DNA of 64,000 bases, from NCBI RefSeq assembly GCF_902686445.1, contig NC_062213.1, positions 56,431,268 through 56,495,267 on the forward strand, given 5' to 3'. Made by a program: the position numbers and the translations under genes. Under the pieces are notes generated by a model that worked only from the letters and a program-made list of their open reading frames with translations, was not told the origin of the DNA and did not search any database. The DNA is from Sciurus carolinensis (Eukaryota; Chordata; Mammalia; Rodentia; Sciuridae). Shown here piece by piece: positions 34,021 through 47,218 of the stretch; within the stretch, counting starts at the first letter, position 1; each line of letters opens with the position of its first letter.

Positions 34021-35380
34021 AGTTTTCTCTCTTTTAAGGCATGTCTATTTTATCACCAGCAGAACTTTTCAATGTTACCATTAGTGTTTATAACTTTTTT
34101 GTGTTCTGCCTCTGTTGTTCATTACTCTTCCCCTTTTCTGTTCATTGTTATTTCTCTTCTAAATTCTTCTTCTCAGTCTTTAATACAATACAGCCTAACA
34201 TTTATGGATCTCTTTATCCAATCTATGATAAGGATATCTTACTGATCTTTTTGCTTGTTGGTATTATTAAATATTTTTCTTACATTTTTTTTTTCCTGGA
34301 TATTCCTCATGCATGAGGTTTCCCAAGGCTCCAGACATTGACAGGTACAAAATGTCTAAAGACCAAGAGGGAAAATGCTAAACCCATCATGTGTTTTTTT
34401 AAAAAAATCCTTTTTTAGAAGGGATAGAGTTCAGAATTATAAATACAAAGGAGCCAAGGAGAAGGGGAGAGCCAGAAAGACATAAATGCCCCAGACTTCT
34501 ATTAATTTGTTTAGCTCTTTCTGATAATTATTACATTTCTTTAACTCAGATTTGGTTTCAGCCCAAACGATTTACCCTCAGGTGTGGTCTTGGGACCTGC
34601 ATTGATTTGGATCTTTGTTGTGATGTGGATTACTGGTTCACAGGTTAGATGTGTTTAAGCATGATTCTTGGTCGTGTGGTCCGGGTATATAAGTAATATC
34701 TTAAAAACCCTAAACTTGAAGCTATTCCTGAATGTACTACAGTAATTTAAGAATCACCCTGTTTTAGGGCTCCTCAGCAAAGTCAGTTCCAAACAAAATA
34801 ATGAAGTAGGTATACTCAGTTTTCTTTTTATTAAATATTGGTTTAATTTGTTTTGTCCCATATTCTGTAGCTTCAATTCCCCTGTCCACTTTTTTCATCT
34901 CTTTTTCTAAAGTGTGCTCTCAAAAAATCCTGGTATTCCTCAATAGTAGCAAGTTACTGAAATGTGAAGCAATATAATGAATCTGAAGAAAATCCAGAAA
35001 AATCTTATAAAATCTGCAGCATAGTGGGACTATGGAACAAACTACTTCATTCATTCAGTCTACCCAAATTTTGAACTAAAATAAGGGGAATGTATACCAC
35101 ATATATGTATTATCTGATGAATAAAAAACTTTCCTGAAAAATTTAGTTTTGGGTAAGTTTTTGTTCAATAAACAGTTAACTTACTTCGTAGGCAAACCTG
35201 AGTTAATTTTTTACTAGTTTTCTCAAAGATGTATAAACCGACATAAACAGCAACAGTGTTTCAAGGAGTGTGGCCTATTATCAATTATTGTACAAATCAG
35301 CATTGATTCTAAATTAAAGGTACCAAATTTTAAAAAGACAAAATCAATTGAAGATGCCCATAGGGCTTACAAATAAACAC
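34021..35380. other. Unassigned AT-rich intergenic DNA
   Basis: No gene or repeat I can support. Confidence 0.4.
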
Positions 35381-35449
35381 ATTTTATTTGTTCTTTTCCT
35401 GTTGTCTATCTATATGTGTATATAAGTGTGTACATATATATGTATATTT

Positions 35450-35850
35450 ATTTAGTATAGTAGCATTTTCTTTTTGTATTGCTCTATTGTAATTTAATGT
35501 TGTATCACAAAAGTAGATATTTTCCATGATGTTACTCAGTCTTTAAAATTATTATTTTTAATAACTGTGTAAGAGGGACTCTTTTTAACCATTCCCTAAT
35601 TGCTCATCATTTAGATTGTTGCCATTGTTTTGTGACTATAAAAAAGCTATGAAATAAAAACCTGCATACTTACAAATTTTTATGCTTTTAATATAATTTC
35701 TCAGGATAAACTCCAGCAGTAGAATCACTGAAGATTAGCATTTTTATTCTTCTCATGATAGGCATTGCCAAATGGTTCTCCAAAAGCATATTACTAATTT
35801 GTATTGCCTTCAGTGATGTATGACTTTACCCTTGCTTGCATTACTTCTCT
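35450..35850 (-). mobile_element. Ancient L1M fragment
   Basis: The TTTAGATTGTTGCCATTG, GGATAAACTCCAGCAGTAGA and GCCAAATGGTTCTCCAAAAG blocks are the inverse of an old L1M 3' region. Boundaries are vague. Confidence 0.5.
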
Positions 35851-36513
35851 CCCTCTCTTTTTCTTCTTCTTCAATTGTTTGTGGTATATTTTTGACCATA
35901 TTTGTCTTTGAAAAGCTCAGACTTATCATAGCTTTTGAAGAAAATAATAACAAAGATAAATGTAGCATGGAAGTCAAATCCCCCAAACATTAAGCTACTT
36001 TTACATAACATATTTTATATAATTCCCCTAGATGTTGAAAATCTATTTTCAGATTGTCTCTAGAAAGAAGTTCATCATTGTAACTTGGCTTTCTTTCTCT
36101 TCCCCTCCTCCTGGGTATAGAGATGTGTCCTTTCCCATTACTACTACTACTACTATTTTATTATTATTATTTATAATTGTTTGCCTGATACATATTTTAA
36201 TCATTTGAGAAAGGTGAATAAAACTCTATAAATTTTTTCTTTTCTGAATTTTTATTAAGAGAAGTAGTTTCTTATTTAAAGTTTAAGTACCACTGGTTTG
36301 AATAGTGAAAGTTTGACTTTGCATATATAAGATTCTAGAAAGCATTAAGATTAGTTCATAAGATATTCCAAGTAAAAATTTAATTATTGATTCTTGGAGA
36401 CACAGAATTTCAGGTTCAAATTACTGAGAGTCTTAAAATTTCCAAGAGCAGGTGGTCCTACTAAAGGAATAGATTTTGCTGAAGAACAGTCCTCTTCTAT
36501 CTGGGAAATTTGA
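35851..36513. other. Unassigned AT-rich intergenic DNA
   Basis: Contains a short ACT/TTA trinucleotide run at 36138-36172; nothing else recognised. Confidence 0.35.
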
Positions 36514-36524
36514 CTGAATTTTTT

Positions 36525-36643
36525 TTTTTTTTTATTGTAAACAAATGGGATACATGTTGTTTCTCTGTTTGTACATGGCGTAAAGGCATACCATTTGTGT
36601 AATCATAAATTTACATAGGGTAATGTTGTTTGATTCATTTTGC
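36525..36643 (-). mobile_element. Very short 5'-truncated young L1 (3' end only)
   Basis: About 119 bp, nearly identical to the tail of L1 copies A and B in reverse (AACAAATGGGATACATGTTG, GGCATACCATTTGTGTAATC), with its A-tail reading as a T run. Flanked by CTGAATTTTTT at 36514-36524 and 36644-36654. Confidence 0.9.
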
Positions 36644-36654
36644 CTGAATTTTTT

Positions 36655-38007
36655 AACTTGCAATTTCAGAAGGGCATGTGTGAGAGAAAAGGAGGTGTCT
36701 AATCATCCATATTATCCAGACAAAACTGAAAATCATTGGTATTAATAGATGTTGTAGCTGGATCACTCTGATACCTAATGTGTTGTGACTATTTTTGTAT
36801 AAAAAATTTACCTCAAAACTTAGTGACAAATACCAACCTTGAAATCTATGGGTCAGCCATTTGGACAGGACACAACAAAGACAGCTTTGTGACAGGGCTC
36901 TCAGCAGGAAGACCTGAAGCCTGGAATCTAGTAACATCCAAAGGCTCATTCACTTACCTGTCAGGTGGTGGATGCTGGTTATTGGTTGACTCAGCAGCTT
37001 CAGCTAACATCCCAAGAAGAGGAGACCATGCAGAGGCACATTATCTTACTGACTTAGTTTTAAAATCAAGTAGTATCACCTCCTCAGTACTCTGTGGTCA
37101 GAGCAGATACTAACCCTCTTTGCTTTCTATATGCTTAGTACTTGCTAGGAGAAGTACTAAGATCACTTTGTGAGAAAATTGAGAGGATGGGGGAGATATT
37201 GTTACAGACCTTTAAGAAAATACAGTCTGCCAAATAGTGATATGAAAAATAAATTTAACAAGTACTACTTTTTTTTTCCTGAGCCCTTTCAAAACTTAGT
37301 TTGGGGAGAATTTATATTCAGGGATAAAGAGGAATTCCTACTGGAACAACCTTCCCACAAATAATATTATAAACTCTTAAAAATATAAGAAAACAACTAC
37401 TGATGATGGATGGACACTAGCTGACCCTTTCCCAGTTGTTGATTCTCGCCCACATCATATAGAATGGTAGAAATTGATAGAATTATGCAGGCTTAAAACC
37501 TTGAAAAACCAGTAGGTAGAATTTGGATAGGTCATAGCTGACAGAAAGTAAAAGGTTTTCCTATCTCAAAAAGGGAACTAGAAGGGTGAAGACCTATATT
37601 ATGCATGTAAACTCCTTTCAAATCTCTGGCTCCCTCTGGACAATATGTGTTGGGGGTAAGTTCCAGGGAATTCAAAGGGAGAAAGAAAGTTTTCAGTTTC
37701 CATCCATTTAAGAGAAGACAGGTTTAAGGGTGTTAGTTCAGTCAAGTTGTCTACTAAAATCAACACACCAACCCATCACCGACCAACCAACCAACCAACC
37801 AACCAACCAACCAACCAACCGACAGACCAACCACTATTCTCTGTAGGAAAATAGTAGAATCCAGAGACTCACCAAGTCTGTGTTATCTGGTTTGAAATAC
37901 AGACATACATCTGAAATAGGTAAATCTTTCTGGCTATATGGGTATGAATAACTTGATTATGACTCTCTCTTAGTCCTATTGGATAATTTACTGTTACTAA
38001 GGTACTA
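36655..38007. other. Unassigned intergenic DNA
   Basis: No supported gene. The frames at 36653-36949 and 36778-37113 overlap on opposite strands without recognisable motifs. Confidence 0.4.
37783..37820 (+). repeat. (CCAA)n tetranucleotide repeat
   Basis: About nine tandem CCAA units. Confidence 0.95.
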
Positions 38008-38009
38008 AG

Positions 38010-38500
38010 TGTGAAGAGCAGGCTGTGCCCTGCTCTGAGTTACTTCAAAATTTATATAGAATAGTGGTTTTTAGGGTGTGCCTAACCCTGAGTTACTTAC
38101 TTTGCTTTGTAAAGCAGTAGTTTGCCATGCATTACTCCATTTTGAGCACAAGTGCCAAAGAAGAATGACTATATGCCTTGTTTGTATAGGTAAACAACCA
38201 TCATCTGCCTGGCAAAACTATCAGGCACAAATTGATAGATAACTTATTCATGCCAATTTATCAAATTAAATCAGGAGTACCTGAACATGTGGACATTACA
38301 TATCAGGAACATCAAAAATAAGTGTTTATCAACCTTGCCAGATGCACCTTCCTCGCTTAAGACCCATAAAAAGAGAATCCCCCAAGACTCGACCCAGGCA
38401 CCCTGACCCTGTCACTTGTCAGAGGGCTTGCCCAGGAAAATCAAAAGAGAGATGAACCTCTGATTCTCTGTGCCTTTCAGCTTGGTGCAAGTGCAGTTCC
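38010..38500 (+). mobile_element. Possible ERV1-type LTR
   Basis: Starts near TGTGAAGAGCAGGCTGTGCC and carries a promoter-like CATAAAAAGAGAATC at 38366, followed by a pyrimidine-rich CTCGACCCAGGCACCCTGAC stretch. No clear AATAAA at the expected distance and no primer-binding site, so the boundaries and the call are tentative. Confidence 0.4.
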
Positions 38501-40400
38501 TTCTGCCCATGAGGAAGACACAGGGACCTCTCCAAGCTGACCATTCAAGCTGGCACTTGAAGTTGACAATCTGAAACTGAAACTGCCATCCATCCATACC
38601 CTCTGCTTTGGTAACTCTGCAGAACTGGTTGTTAAAATATTTATCTTACCATCTACAGTGAATCTTTGACTCCATGCATTCATATATCTCCACCTGTGCT
38701 CTTGGCACAGCATTTTGTAACCACCTTAACCCTTCTTTTGATCTTTTTGTGACCCATATATATCACTGTGTGAAGTATGATGTGTGACTTGAATGCTCTA
38801 GATATTAGACACTAAGATTGCAATAAAATGAAAGGACTCATGATTGCCTGGCTTATGACTATCAGATGACCCAACTTGTGAATTTTTTTGTCATTCAGTA
38901 AATTCTGATATTGTGGAAAGGCACAAGCATTTGGTCTGTGTTAATGGCATTGCTCATTCATATCATTAAGTTTCAGAAAACTTGTTCAGAAAGCTTGAAC
39001 CGTACAGACACACAAATATATTTTCTCTACACACCTTCATTATGCTGTATGATTCCTTTATGAGCGTTTCCAGAAGAGGCACACTGAGTCTGAGACCAAA
39101 AGGAAATTCATAACTGTGATTGCTTCCAGCGGTGGGGTCGAACATTGGAAAGGGCTGTGAGGGGACTTCCTGGAGGAATGTTGTATGTATTGACAGAGAT
39201 TTTTGTTAAACAGGTGCACTGGATTTTCTTTGAAGATTCATGTATTTTCCTGTATGTAATTAGTTCCCCAAATGGAATTTTCAAAATATTAAGCATTAGT
39301 TCATCAAATAATAGCTGGTATTCAGAGGTCAGATATACTTTGAAATTAATAAAAACTAAGACGGATTATTGGCTAGATAGAAAGTACAATAAAGTTAATT
39401 GAAGTGCCCAGATGGTGGCTATGTGCAAGGATAGTACTAGGGGAGGCAAGCGAGGGACTCAGAGTGCCAAGTTTAAAGAGGTGCTCCCTCTCAGGCTCAA
39501 TCTAGTGCAGAATTGGCTCCTAAGAGGAAGTATCTCTTTAAATTATTGCATGCTGAATACCTTGCTTGCCTCTGTCTACTCTCAGAACAGTTAACATTCT
39601 GTCCACTATATGGTCATTCTGATTCCATTGTGAGTCACTTGACCTAATCTATGCATCAGCCGTGGAAAAGTGTGGCTCAAATCTCCCAAGGGAGACCCCA
39701 CTGTGGAGAGAGCAGTTATCTGACAATTCCTGGCTATAGGTGTCTTTAGCATCTGACTTACTGGTTGAGTTGAATTCTCCTCTTTTTAAGGCAGCCCTCA
39801 ACTTAAGGATAAACGTGACAGTGATAAAAGGACCCACCCTGCCTGGCCTGTGAGGGACTCTTCCATTTAGGGGAACCACTGGACTAGCTGAGACTTTCAT
39901 GAGTCTCTTCCTATCATTTTTCCTTTCCTTTCTCTTTTTCTGTTGCATGTGTCAGACCTGAATCATGGTGTAAAATCTTACTCTGTCTGGTACAATTTTC
40001 CCTTATCTTTCATAGGCTTTAATCTCAATAAATATGCACATCTAAGATCATCTTAGTATTTGTTTCCTAGACACTCAATCAGTGCAAGGTGATATTGTTC
40101 AATGTTTGTGTACCCATCCTAGTACAGGTTTCAGCCTAATGGCCTATAGAGCTCACATTCTTAAAAGGACCATCAGTCCTCTGACTTCCCTGAAACCTTA
40201 GGAAAGTTTCTCCAGTACTGGAGGTACTGTTTATATAGATCATCTCCAGTCCCTGCTTCCTGAAATATTTATTTGCCCTGAGGATATGGCTTCCTACATT
40301 TGCTACTTCTGTACCCCTTATAGTCTTATTTCTTCTTTTTAATACATTATTTACTAATTAATAATTCTTTATATAAAATTTTCCCTGTTATAATTTATTT
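38501..40400. other. Unassigned intergenic DNA
   Basis: No gene supported. Part of 40100-40400 may already be ERVL internal sequence, but it lacks a recognisable motif. Confidence 0.35.
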
Positions 40401-41229
40401 ATGGTTTCATTCTGACTAGATACTAACAGATACAGAATTGATGATGGGAATGGTCCTAAGAGAAAGGCCTGCACAGAAGGGATTTGGGGAATTAGTATGC
40501 TTATGTCTTCTGGCTTCAGGTAGTCAGGTACAGAATATGATTTGACAAGAGAGAAAATTGAAAACTTCATTAATACATATTAGCCATAATATGGGGAATA
40601 TAAGTGGAAAGTGGATTCTAGGGTCTTAGATCAAAGGGAATGGAAATATACTAAGAAGACCAAACCAAATATACCAATATGGGTACAGTTACTGAAAATT
40701 CTGGATTACTGGATTATTCTCATGGAGTACCACCTGCATTCCAAAAAAGTTTGGTTGCTCTTATTTGTAGCCAGGTATGACTATAGGTAATACTGCCTTT
40801 GGCATGGGTTTCTTGACTTTGGTAGAAATAATAGGATGCCAGTATATCTGAGGCCACATGGCCAACGGACAAAGGCAAGGTGGTATATTTACTAGAAATG
40901 TCATCAGGGGCAGGACAGTAATTAGAATACTTTGGTTCACAGGGTCCTCTAACTGTAGTTAGGTATGGTGGTGTCCCTATGAATAAAGAGGTGGAGAGCC
41001 TATAAGGACATTACTTAATTTTATTACAAAAACCCTTCTAGGACTGGTGATTAAATACTTGAGAAGGGTTATGAATTTTTACCAATTTGTCAGATGTTGT
41101 CAGACCCAGAGATTTTTAATTGAAGAGCTAGGTTCTCTTGAGGAGCAACCCTATTGCATTGCCATAGGTATGTACTACGAATATATCTGCATACATTTAC
41201 CAGAGTGACTGTGCACTAGGGGGAAAATA

Positions 41230-42090
41230 TTGAGACTTTTTGGAGTTTCTAAACACTGGTTCTGAATTGTTTTTAATTTTTGGCAACCCAAAATCCCATT
41301 GTGGCAATGTCCAGGTGACACATGGGGTCAATTCAGATATGACTAAGTGTATGTCTCTAATTCGTAGACCTATCCTGTTGCCATTTCAATTGTTGGCTGT
41401 AAATTTGGATTAGAAATACTTTGGTACATGGAAGAAACCCCACATTGGTCTTTGACCCATGGGATAGATCATTGTGGTAGAAAGAACTAATGAAAACTTC
41501 GAAATGTTCCTGTTTCTTACCAAGATAGTAAACTATAAGCAAAATGCATCTTAGGGAGATTTTCAGGTATTAATGTCACCATCAAGGACCTGAAAAATGA
41601 GAGGTGATGATACAGATCACATCCCCATTTTAATTGCCTGCTTGACCTATGCGGAAGTTGTCTGGTTGCTGGAGAAGGACTGTGTATCACTGTGAACTCT
41701 ATCAATTGTAGAGGTTGCAGATGTTCAAGGTAAATTATATTTACTAAAAAAATTAACATAGCTTCTGGCAATTTATATGCAGTTATTGACCTAGTTAATA
41801 CTTTCATTTTTTAAATACCAATTAATAAAGAGCACCAGACACTGTTTTTATCTGGCACAACAAATGACACCTTCACTGTTTTGCCAGCTGTGTAAATTTT
41901 CTTGTACTCTGGCAACGTAGTCTGCGTGGTTGCCTTGATTTTTGACAAAACACTATTGTGGTCTATTATTTTGAGAACATTATGCTGATTAAATGTAAAG
42001 CAAAACACTTTTTATGTCTTATTGAGATATATGTGAACCAGAGGGAGTCAGATAAAACCTGCAACATTTCTGTAGACTGCTACATTAGTG
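41230..42090 (+). pseudogene. pol: ERVL pol remnant (protease to reverse transcriptase)
   Basis: Two conserved pol landmarks follow in order on the plus strand. Near 41258 there is a protease-type NTGSEL coding stretch. From about 41574 an RT N-terminal region begins, including a GPEK-like start, then AVIDLVNTF (41782-41808) and INKEHQT (about 41820-41840). A short LI-type segment near 41980 (ACATTATGCTGATT) fits the stretch after the catalytic aspartates. The DNA between matches in register but contains many stops and indels; the catalytic YxDD equivalent is not readable. The family resembles ERVL/HERV-L elements. Upstream sequence (40400-41230) is plausibly gag/pol leader of the same provirus. 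Confidence 0.65.
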
Positions 42091-42214
42091 AAGTTTCTGG
42101 GGATCCAGTGGTCAGGGAGCATGTTGAGACATCTACTCCAAGGTGGAAGGCAAATTGTGGTATTTTGCACCTCCTACAAAGAAAAAGGCACATTTGGTAA
42201 GGCTTTTCTTTTTA

Positions 42215-43150
42215 TTTTTTGATTAAAAGTTTTAGATTTAAGAAAAAAAATGAAAAAATAGTATAAAGAATTCCCAAATGCTTCTTGTCCCAACCCCTCC
42301 ACATTCATTTCCTCCTATTATTAATATCTTGCATTAATAAGGTACAATTGTTATAATTAATGAAGTAGTATTGATACAACAGTTCATACTTTATTCAGAT
42401 TTCCTTAGTTTTTACCTAATATTTTCTTTACATTTTGGGATCTCATCTGGGAAACCACATTAAGCTGTCATGTCCCTGAAGCTCTTCTTGGTTGGGATGG
42501 TTTCTCAGATTTTCCTTGCATTTGATGACTTTGATCATTTTGAGGAATGCTATTTAGATATTTTTCATAATGTTCCTTATTTGGGATTTTTCTGACTTTT
42601 TTCTCATGATTAGACTGGGGTTGTGAGTTTTGGGAGAAGACCACACAAACAAGATGCCCTTGTCATCACATCATGTCAAGGGTACACACAAATGGTAGAA
42701 TTAATGTTGATCACCTGGCTGAGGTAGTGGTTGTCAGGTTTCTCCACTGTTCAGTTACTCCTTTTCTCCCATACTCTTTGGAAGGAAGTGGCTATGCACA
42801 GTTCACACTTAAAAAGTGAACAGTCTGGGGCCACTTCCTTGAGCATATGGGATATCTACATATATTATTTGAAATTCTTCTACATAAATTATTTGTTTAT
42901 TCTCTCCCATTTATTTATTTACCTAATTATTGGATTATTTGCTTATGTCATTATGAGCTCACATACATTTATTCAGCACTTTGCATTATAATCCAAAATT
43001 ATTTCATTTATTTCAATGTTCAAACTGTTCCACCTTTGGCCATTCGTACCTCTTTCAGTTCCTTTGGCATACGCCAATTGTATGTGTGTGACTGTTTTGT
43101 TTGAGTACTTTTAGCACTATAACACATTCCAGGCTTGTTTTGTGTTGTTT
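42215..43150 (-). mobile_element. Ancient L1M (L1MC/L1ME-like) 3' region
   Basis: The order of blocks (AAAGTTTTAGATTTA..., TTATTCAGATTTCCTTAGTT at 42393, CATGATTAGACTGGGGTTGT at 42605, CACCTGGCTGAGGTAGTGGT at 42712, CACCTTTGGCCATTCGTACC near 43030) is that of the inverse 3' end of an old L1M. The orientation is from memory of the family and is the weaker part of the call. Confidence 0.65.
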
Positions 43151-45229
43151 TATTTATTTGATAAGTTATCTTCCATTAAAAATCAGTAAATGCTTATTAT
43201 GTGCTATATACTTTGTTATATGCTGTGTGTGACATTATTCTATTTTTGGCTATTAGCAGGCAATGATTAGTCTCTTGGTTATCATTTCTATTTTTATGCT
43301 CCTTCACTTTTTAGAAAGCTCTTCTCTTGTCCCTCTGCATTAGCTCATTTATGGCTTCTATAATATGAATTATGAACTTAATTTCATCAATGAAGAAAAT
43401 TATCATGACATACATTTTAACAGATTTAAAAATTATTTAAGGAGAATTAACCTCCAGTATGTTTTAGTTATGCTGTTTCTTCTCAATGTAACAGCCATTT
43501 GTTCAAATTCTCTCTACAACAATATCACTGGGAGTTTTCCATGGTAAATTTATGACCACAGTAGATTTATGCTTTATTCTTTTACAGATTTATTTTGCAC
43601 TCCTCTTTCCATTTCAACCCTTGAAAATAATAGAAAATTTTAGTTACATAAAGCCTTGGCATATTTCAACTGACTTCTGAATATAATGATGTGAAGAGAA
43701 GAAAACTCCGTGGAATACATTGAAATTGCTCTACATTGCTTTTTAAGCATAAACTTCTCTAGGAGGTGAAATAAAATCCACATCTCATAATATGTAAAAT
43801 ATTTAATGGAAACTGAGAATGTTATAAAATTGAGTTATGGTATTAAATATGTTTTGAAATACATAACTGTGTAGGGACTTTAAAGGTTTTAGTGCAGTCC
43901 TGGTCTTGTAAAATATGAATGCATCGCTTTATAGTGAACAAATGATATCTCCCTTTTTCTTTTCCAATGTCTTACTTTCAGAGGTATAAACTGAGCTTGA
44001 TTTAAATTTGTCTTCTTTTCTTTCTGTATATAGAACCTATAACCTCATGCATAGCTCATGTATTTTTAAAGGACTATGCTTGATGGACTTTGAAATTACA
44101 GATCATGAACTTCTTTTTAATTAGAGAGAAAATTTCCCTTTACTCTGCACTGCACTCTAGTGTTTGCTTGTTAAAATCAAAAGAGCACTGAGGAGTGAGT
44201 TTTACTACAGAGATGTGTGTAATTAATAGCTTCAGAGAAGCTTCAGAGAGTATTCTGGGAAGAGTGCAAAGCTAAATTCTAGAGGGCCCAGCTGAGCTAT
44301 CCCATGGAGCTGTAGATAACTGATGACCACATTTAGACACGTTAATTGAACTGCTTTTGGCTTTCTCCAAGTTTTATGAGAAAAAGGCCTTATAATTCTC
44401 AGAAGTAAAAACCATGCTGTCACCATGTTGTCAGAATGCAGGAATTGAGATTTGTTCTCAAGTCAGAATATTTTAAACTGTGCTTGAGAATGATTTGTTT
44501 GTCACCTCCAATAGGGTCTTCTGGAGTCTGTTCTTTTTTGGAGATTTCACTTACTTTTCCTGCCCTTTATTGAACTGCTTCAAGGTGAATCGCACCTACA
44601 TAAAAAATCTACCACTATTATCACTGCTTATCATTGGAGCTAGGTAGTTTTTCATAGCTTTATAATTTGGGGGATCAAGTTGATACTTTATGCTAGAAAT
44701 AATTTAGCATCAGTCATATGTTTGTATTCCATGTAGGAACTGAAAGGTAGGAGCTAACAATTATCACATAGCTTATCTCACACCAATAAATTGCTCAATT
44801 AACCATGTTTATAATCCAGGACTTCAAATCCTGCTCTGATTTTTACCTATCACATTTATGTTTTGAAAAGGAAAACATCTGAGATTTTCCTGGGATTCTG
44901 ATGTCTATTTTACAATATTTAAGTAATATATGGCAATAGAACTCAGGGTCAGTAGTTTCAGAAGATGAATCAGTTTGTGGAAGTAGTGTCTAATCTATTT
45001 AAGGAATTTAATACATCAAAAATTTATTGATTTATGACTCTTGTGTGATATACCCTCCATGAGGTGGAGAATGCAAACACTGATTCATTTTCAAAGGTTC
45101 CAAAGACTTGTCATAACAAGCATTTAAATTATAACTCAAGGAAAACTATTAGTGTAATGATAAAGTAAATCTATCAGAAGAATGAATCATTATGCCCAAT
45201 GAAATCAAAATAGCTTCAGAGAGGAGAAT
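43151..45229. other. Unassigned AT-rich intergenic DNA
   Basis: A MIR-like phrase (AATGCTTATTATGTGCTATA) lies near 43190; otherwise nothing recognised. Confidence 0.35.
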
Positions 45230-45385
45230 GTTAGTTTAACAGTGTTAACTTGCATAGTCCTCATAACAATTGTATGTTGCTGGTATTATGCCCATTTTAC
45301 AGAAAGGAAGTGAGGTTCAGAGAAGGTGAGTACTTGTCTAATATCACAAAATAATGACAGTTAAAAGAGTACTTTCTGATTCTAA
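45230..45385 (+). mobile_element. MIR SINE relic
   Basis: CCCATTTTACAGAAAGGAAG (45289-45308), GAGGTTCAGAGAAGGTGAGT and a following ATCACAAAATAATGACAG follow the MIR core in order. Confidence 0.8.
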
Positions 45386-47169
45386 CATTTTCATCTTTTC
45401 AATTGACTTTTTTTCCCATTTTTTATTGGTGCATTACAGTTCTAAATAATGGTGGATTTGATGTTACATATTTGTATGTGCCCCATATAACAATATAATT
45501 TTCCCCTTTCCCCTCCCCTGAGCTTTCCCCTTGGTCCTTTTCCTTGACCCTACTGATCTCTCTTTGATTTTCATGAGACCCTCCTTCCTTTTTCTTTTCT
45601 CTCCCTAGCTTCCACATAGGACAGAAAACATTTCACCCTTGACCTTCTGAGTATGACTTATTTCACTTGACATCATTTTCTCAAGTTACATTTATTTTCT
45701 TGCAAATAACATAATTTCATTCTTTATGACTGAATAAAAATTTATTGTGTATATATACCACATTTTCTTTATCCATTCATCCATTGTTGAACACCTAGGC
45801 TGGTTCCATAGTTTGCTCTACTGTAAATTGTGGTGCTATAAACATGGGTATGCATGTGTCACTTCAATATGATGACTTCAATTTTTTAGAATAAACATTG
45901 AGGAATGGTATAGCTTAATCATGTAGTGGTTTCATTCCTTGTCTTTTGAGGAACCTCCATACTGGTTGCACTAATTTATAGTCTCACCAATAGTGTAAAA
46001 AATTTCCTTTTCCATAGTGGTTGCGCTAATTTACCATCTCACCAACAGTGTAAAAATGTTCCTTTTTCTCCACATTCTTTCCAGCATTTATTATTGTTTG
46101 TATTTTGATGACTGTCGTTCTGACTGGGAAGAGATAAAATATCAGAGAAGTTTTGGTTTGCATTTCCCTAATTGCTAATGATGTTGAACACTTTTTTCGT
46201 ATATTTGTTGTCCATTTGTATTTATCCTTTGGGGAAGTGTCTGTTTAGTTAATTTGCCCATTTATTAATTGGGTTACTTGGTCTTTTGGTGCTAAGTTTT
46301 TTGAGCTCATTATATATTCTGTATATTAATTTTCTGTTAGAAGAGTAGCTAGTAAAGATGTTTTCCATTCTGTATGTTCTTTTTTAAAACATTTTAAATT
46401 GTTTTCTTTTCTGTACAGAAGCTTTTTAATTTGATGCTATCCCATTTATTAACTCTTAGCATTATTTTCTGAGCTTTAATGGTCCTACTGAGAAATTCTT
46501 GACCTGTGTCTTTATGTTGGAGTGTTCATGCTACATTTTCTTCTATTAGACCATAGTTTCTGGTCTAATTCCTGGGACTTTGATCCATTTTGAGTTAACT
46601 TTTGTGTAGGATGAGAAATAAGGGTCTAATTTCATTCTTCTTCATATGGATAACCAGTTTTCTCAGCACCATTTGTTGAAAAGTCTGTCTTTTCTCTAAT
46701 GTATGGTTTTGACACCTATGCCAAGGATCAGAAGATTGTAGTTGGGTAGTGTTTTCTCTGTGTTGTCTATTCTGTACCTTTAGTCTATGCATCTGTTTTT
46801 ATGCTGGAACCATGCAGTCTTTGTTACTATAGCTCTGTGGTATAACTGAAGTCAGGTATTGTAATGTCTCCAGCATGAGTGTTTAGTTTAGAATTGCTTT
46901 GACTCTTCTGGGTCTCTTATTCTTCCAAGTGAATTTTAGGACTGTTGTTTCTAGTTCTTTGAAGAATGTCATTGATGTTTGATGAGGAGGACTGCATTGA
47001 TCGTATACTGCTTTTGGTTGTCTGATCATTTAAACAATATTAATTCTGTCTATGCATGACCATGAGAGGTCTTTCCATCTTTTAAGGTTCTCTTCAATTT
47101 CTTTCCTCAGTGTTTATAGTTTTCATTATAGAGGTCTTTCACCTCCTTGGTTAGATTTATTCCTAGGTA

Positions 47170-47218
47170 TTTTATTTATTTATTTATTCATTCATTCATT
47201 CATTCATTCATTTATTTT
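47170..47218 (+). repeat. (TTTA)n/(TTCA)n repeat
   Basis: Adjacent TTTA and TTCA tetranucleotide runs inside the antisense L1. Confidence 0.9.

Noticed and set aside
34041..34316. 91-codon hydrophobic frame
   Set aside because: T-rich intergenic sequence without a motif; length not unusual for this base composition.
36653..37113. Overlapping 98- and 111-codon frames as possible exons
   Set aside because: Opposite strands over the same DNA, no splice-site context or recognisable domain.
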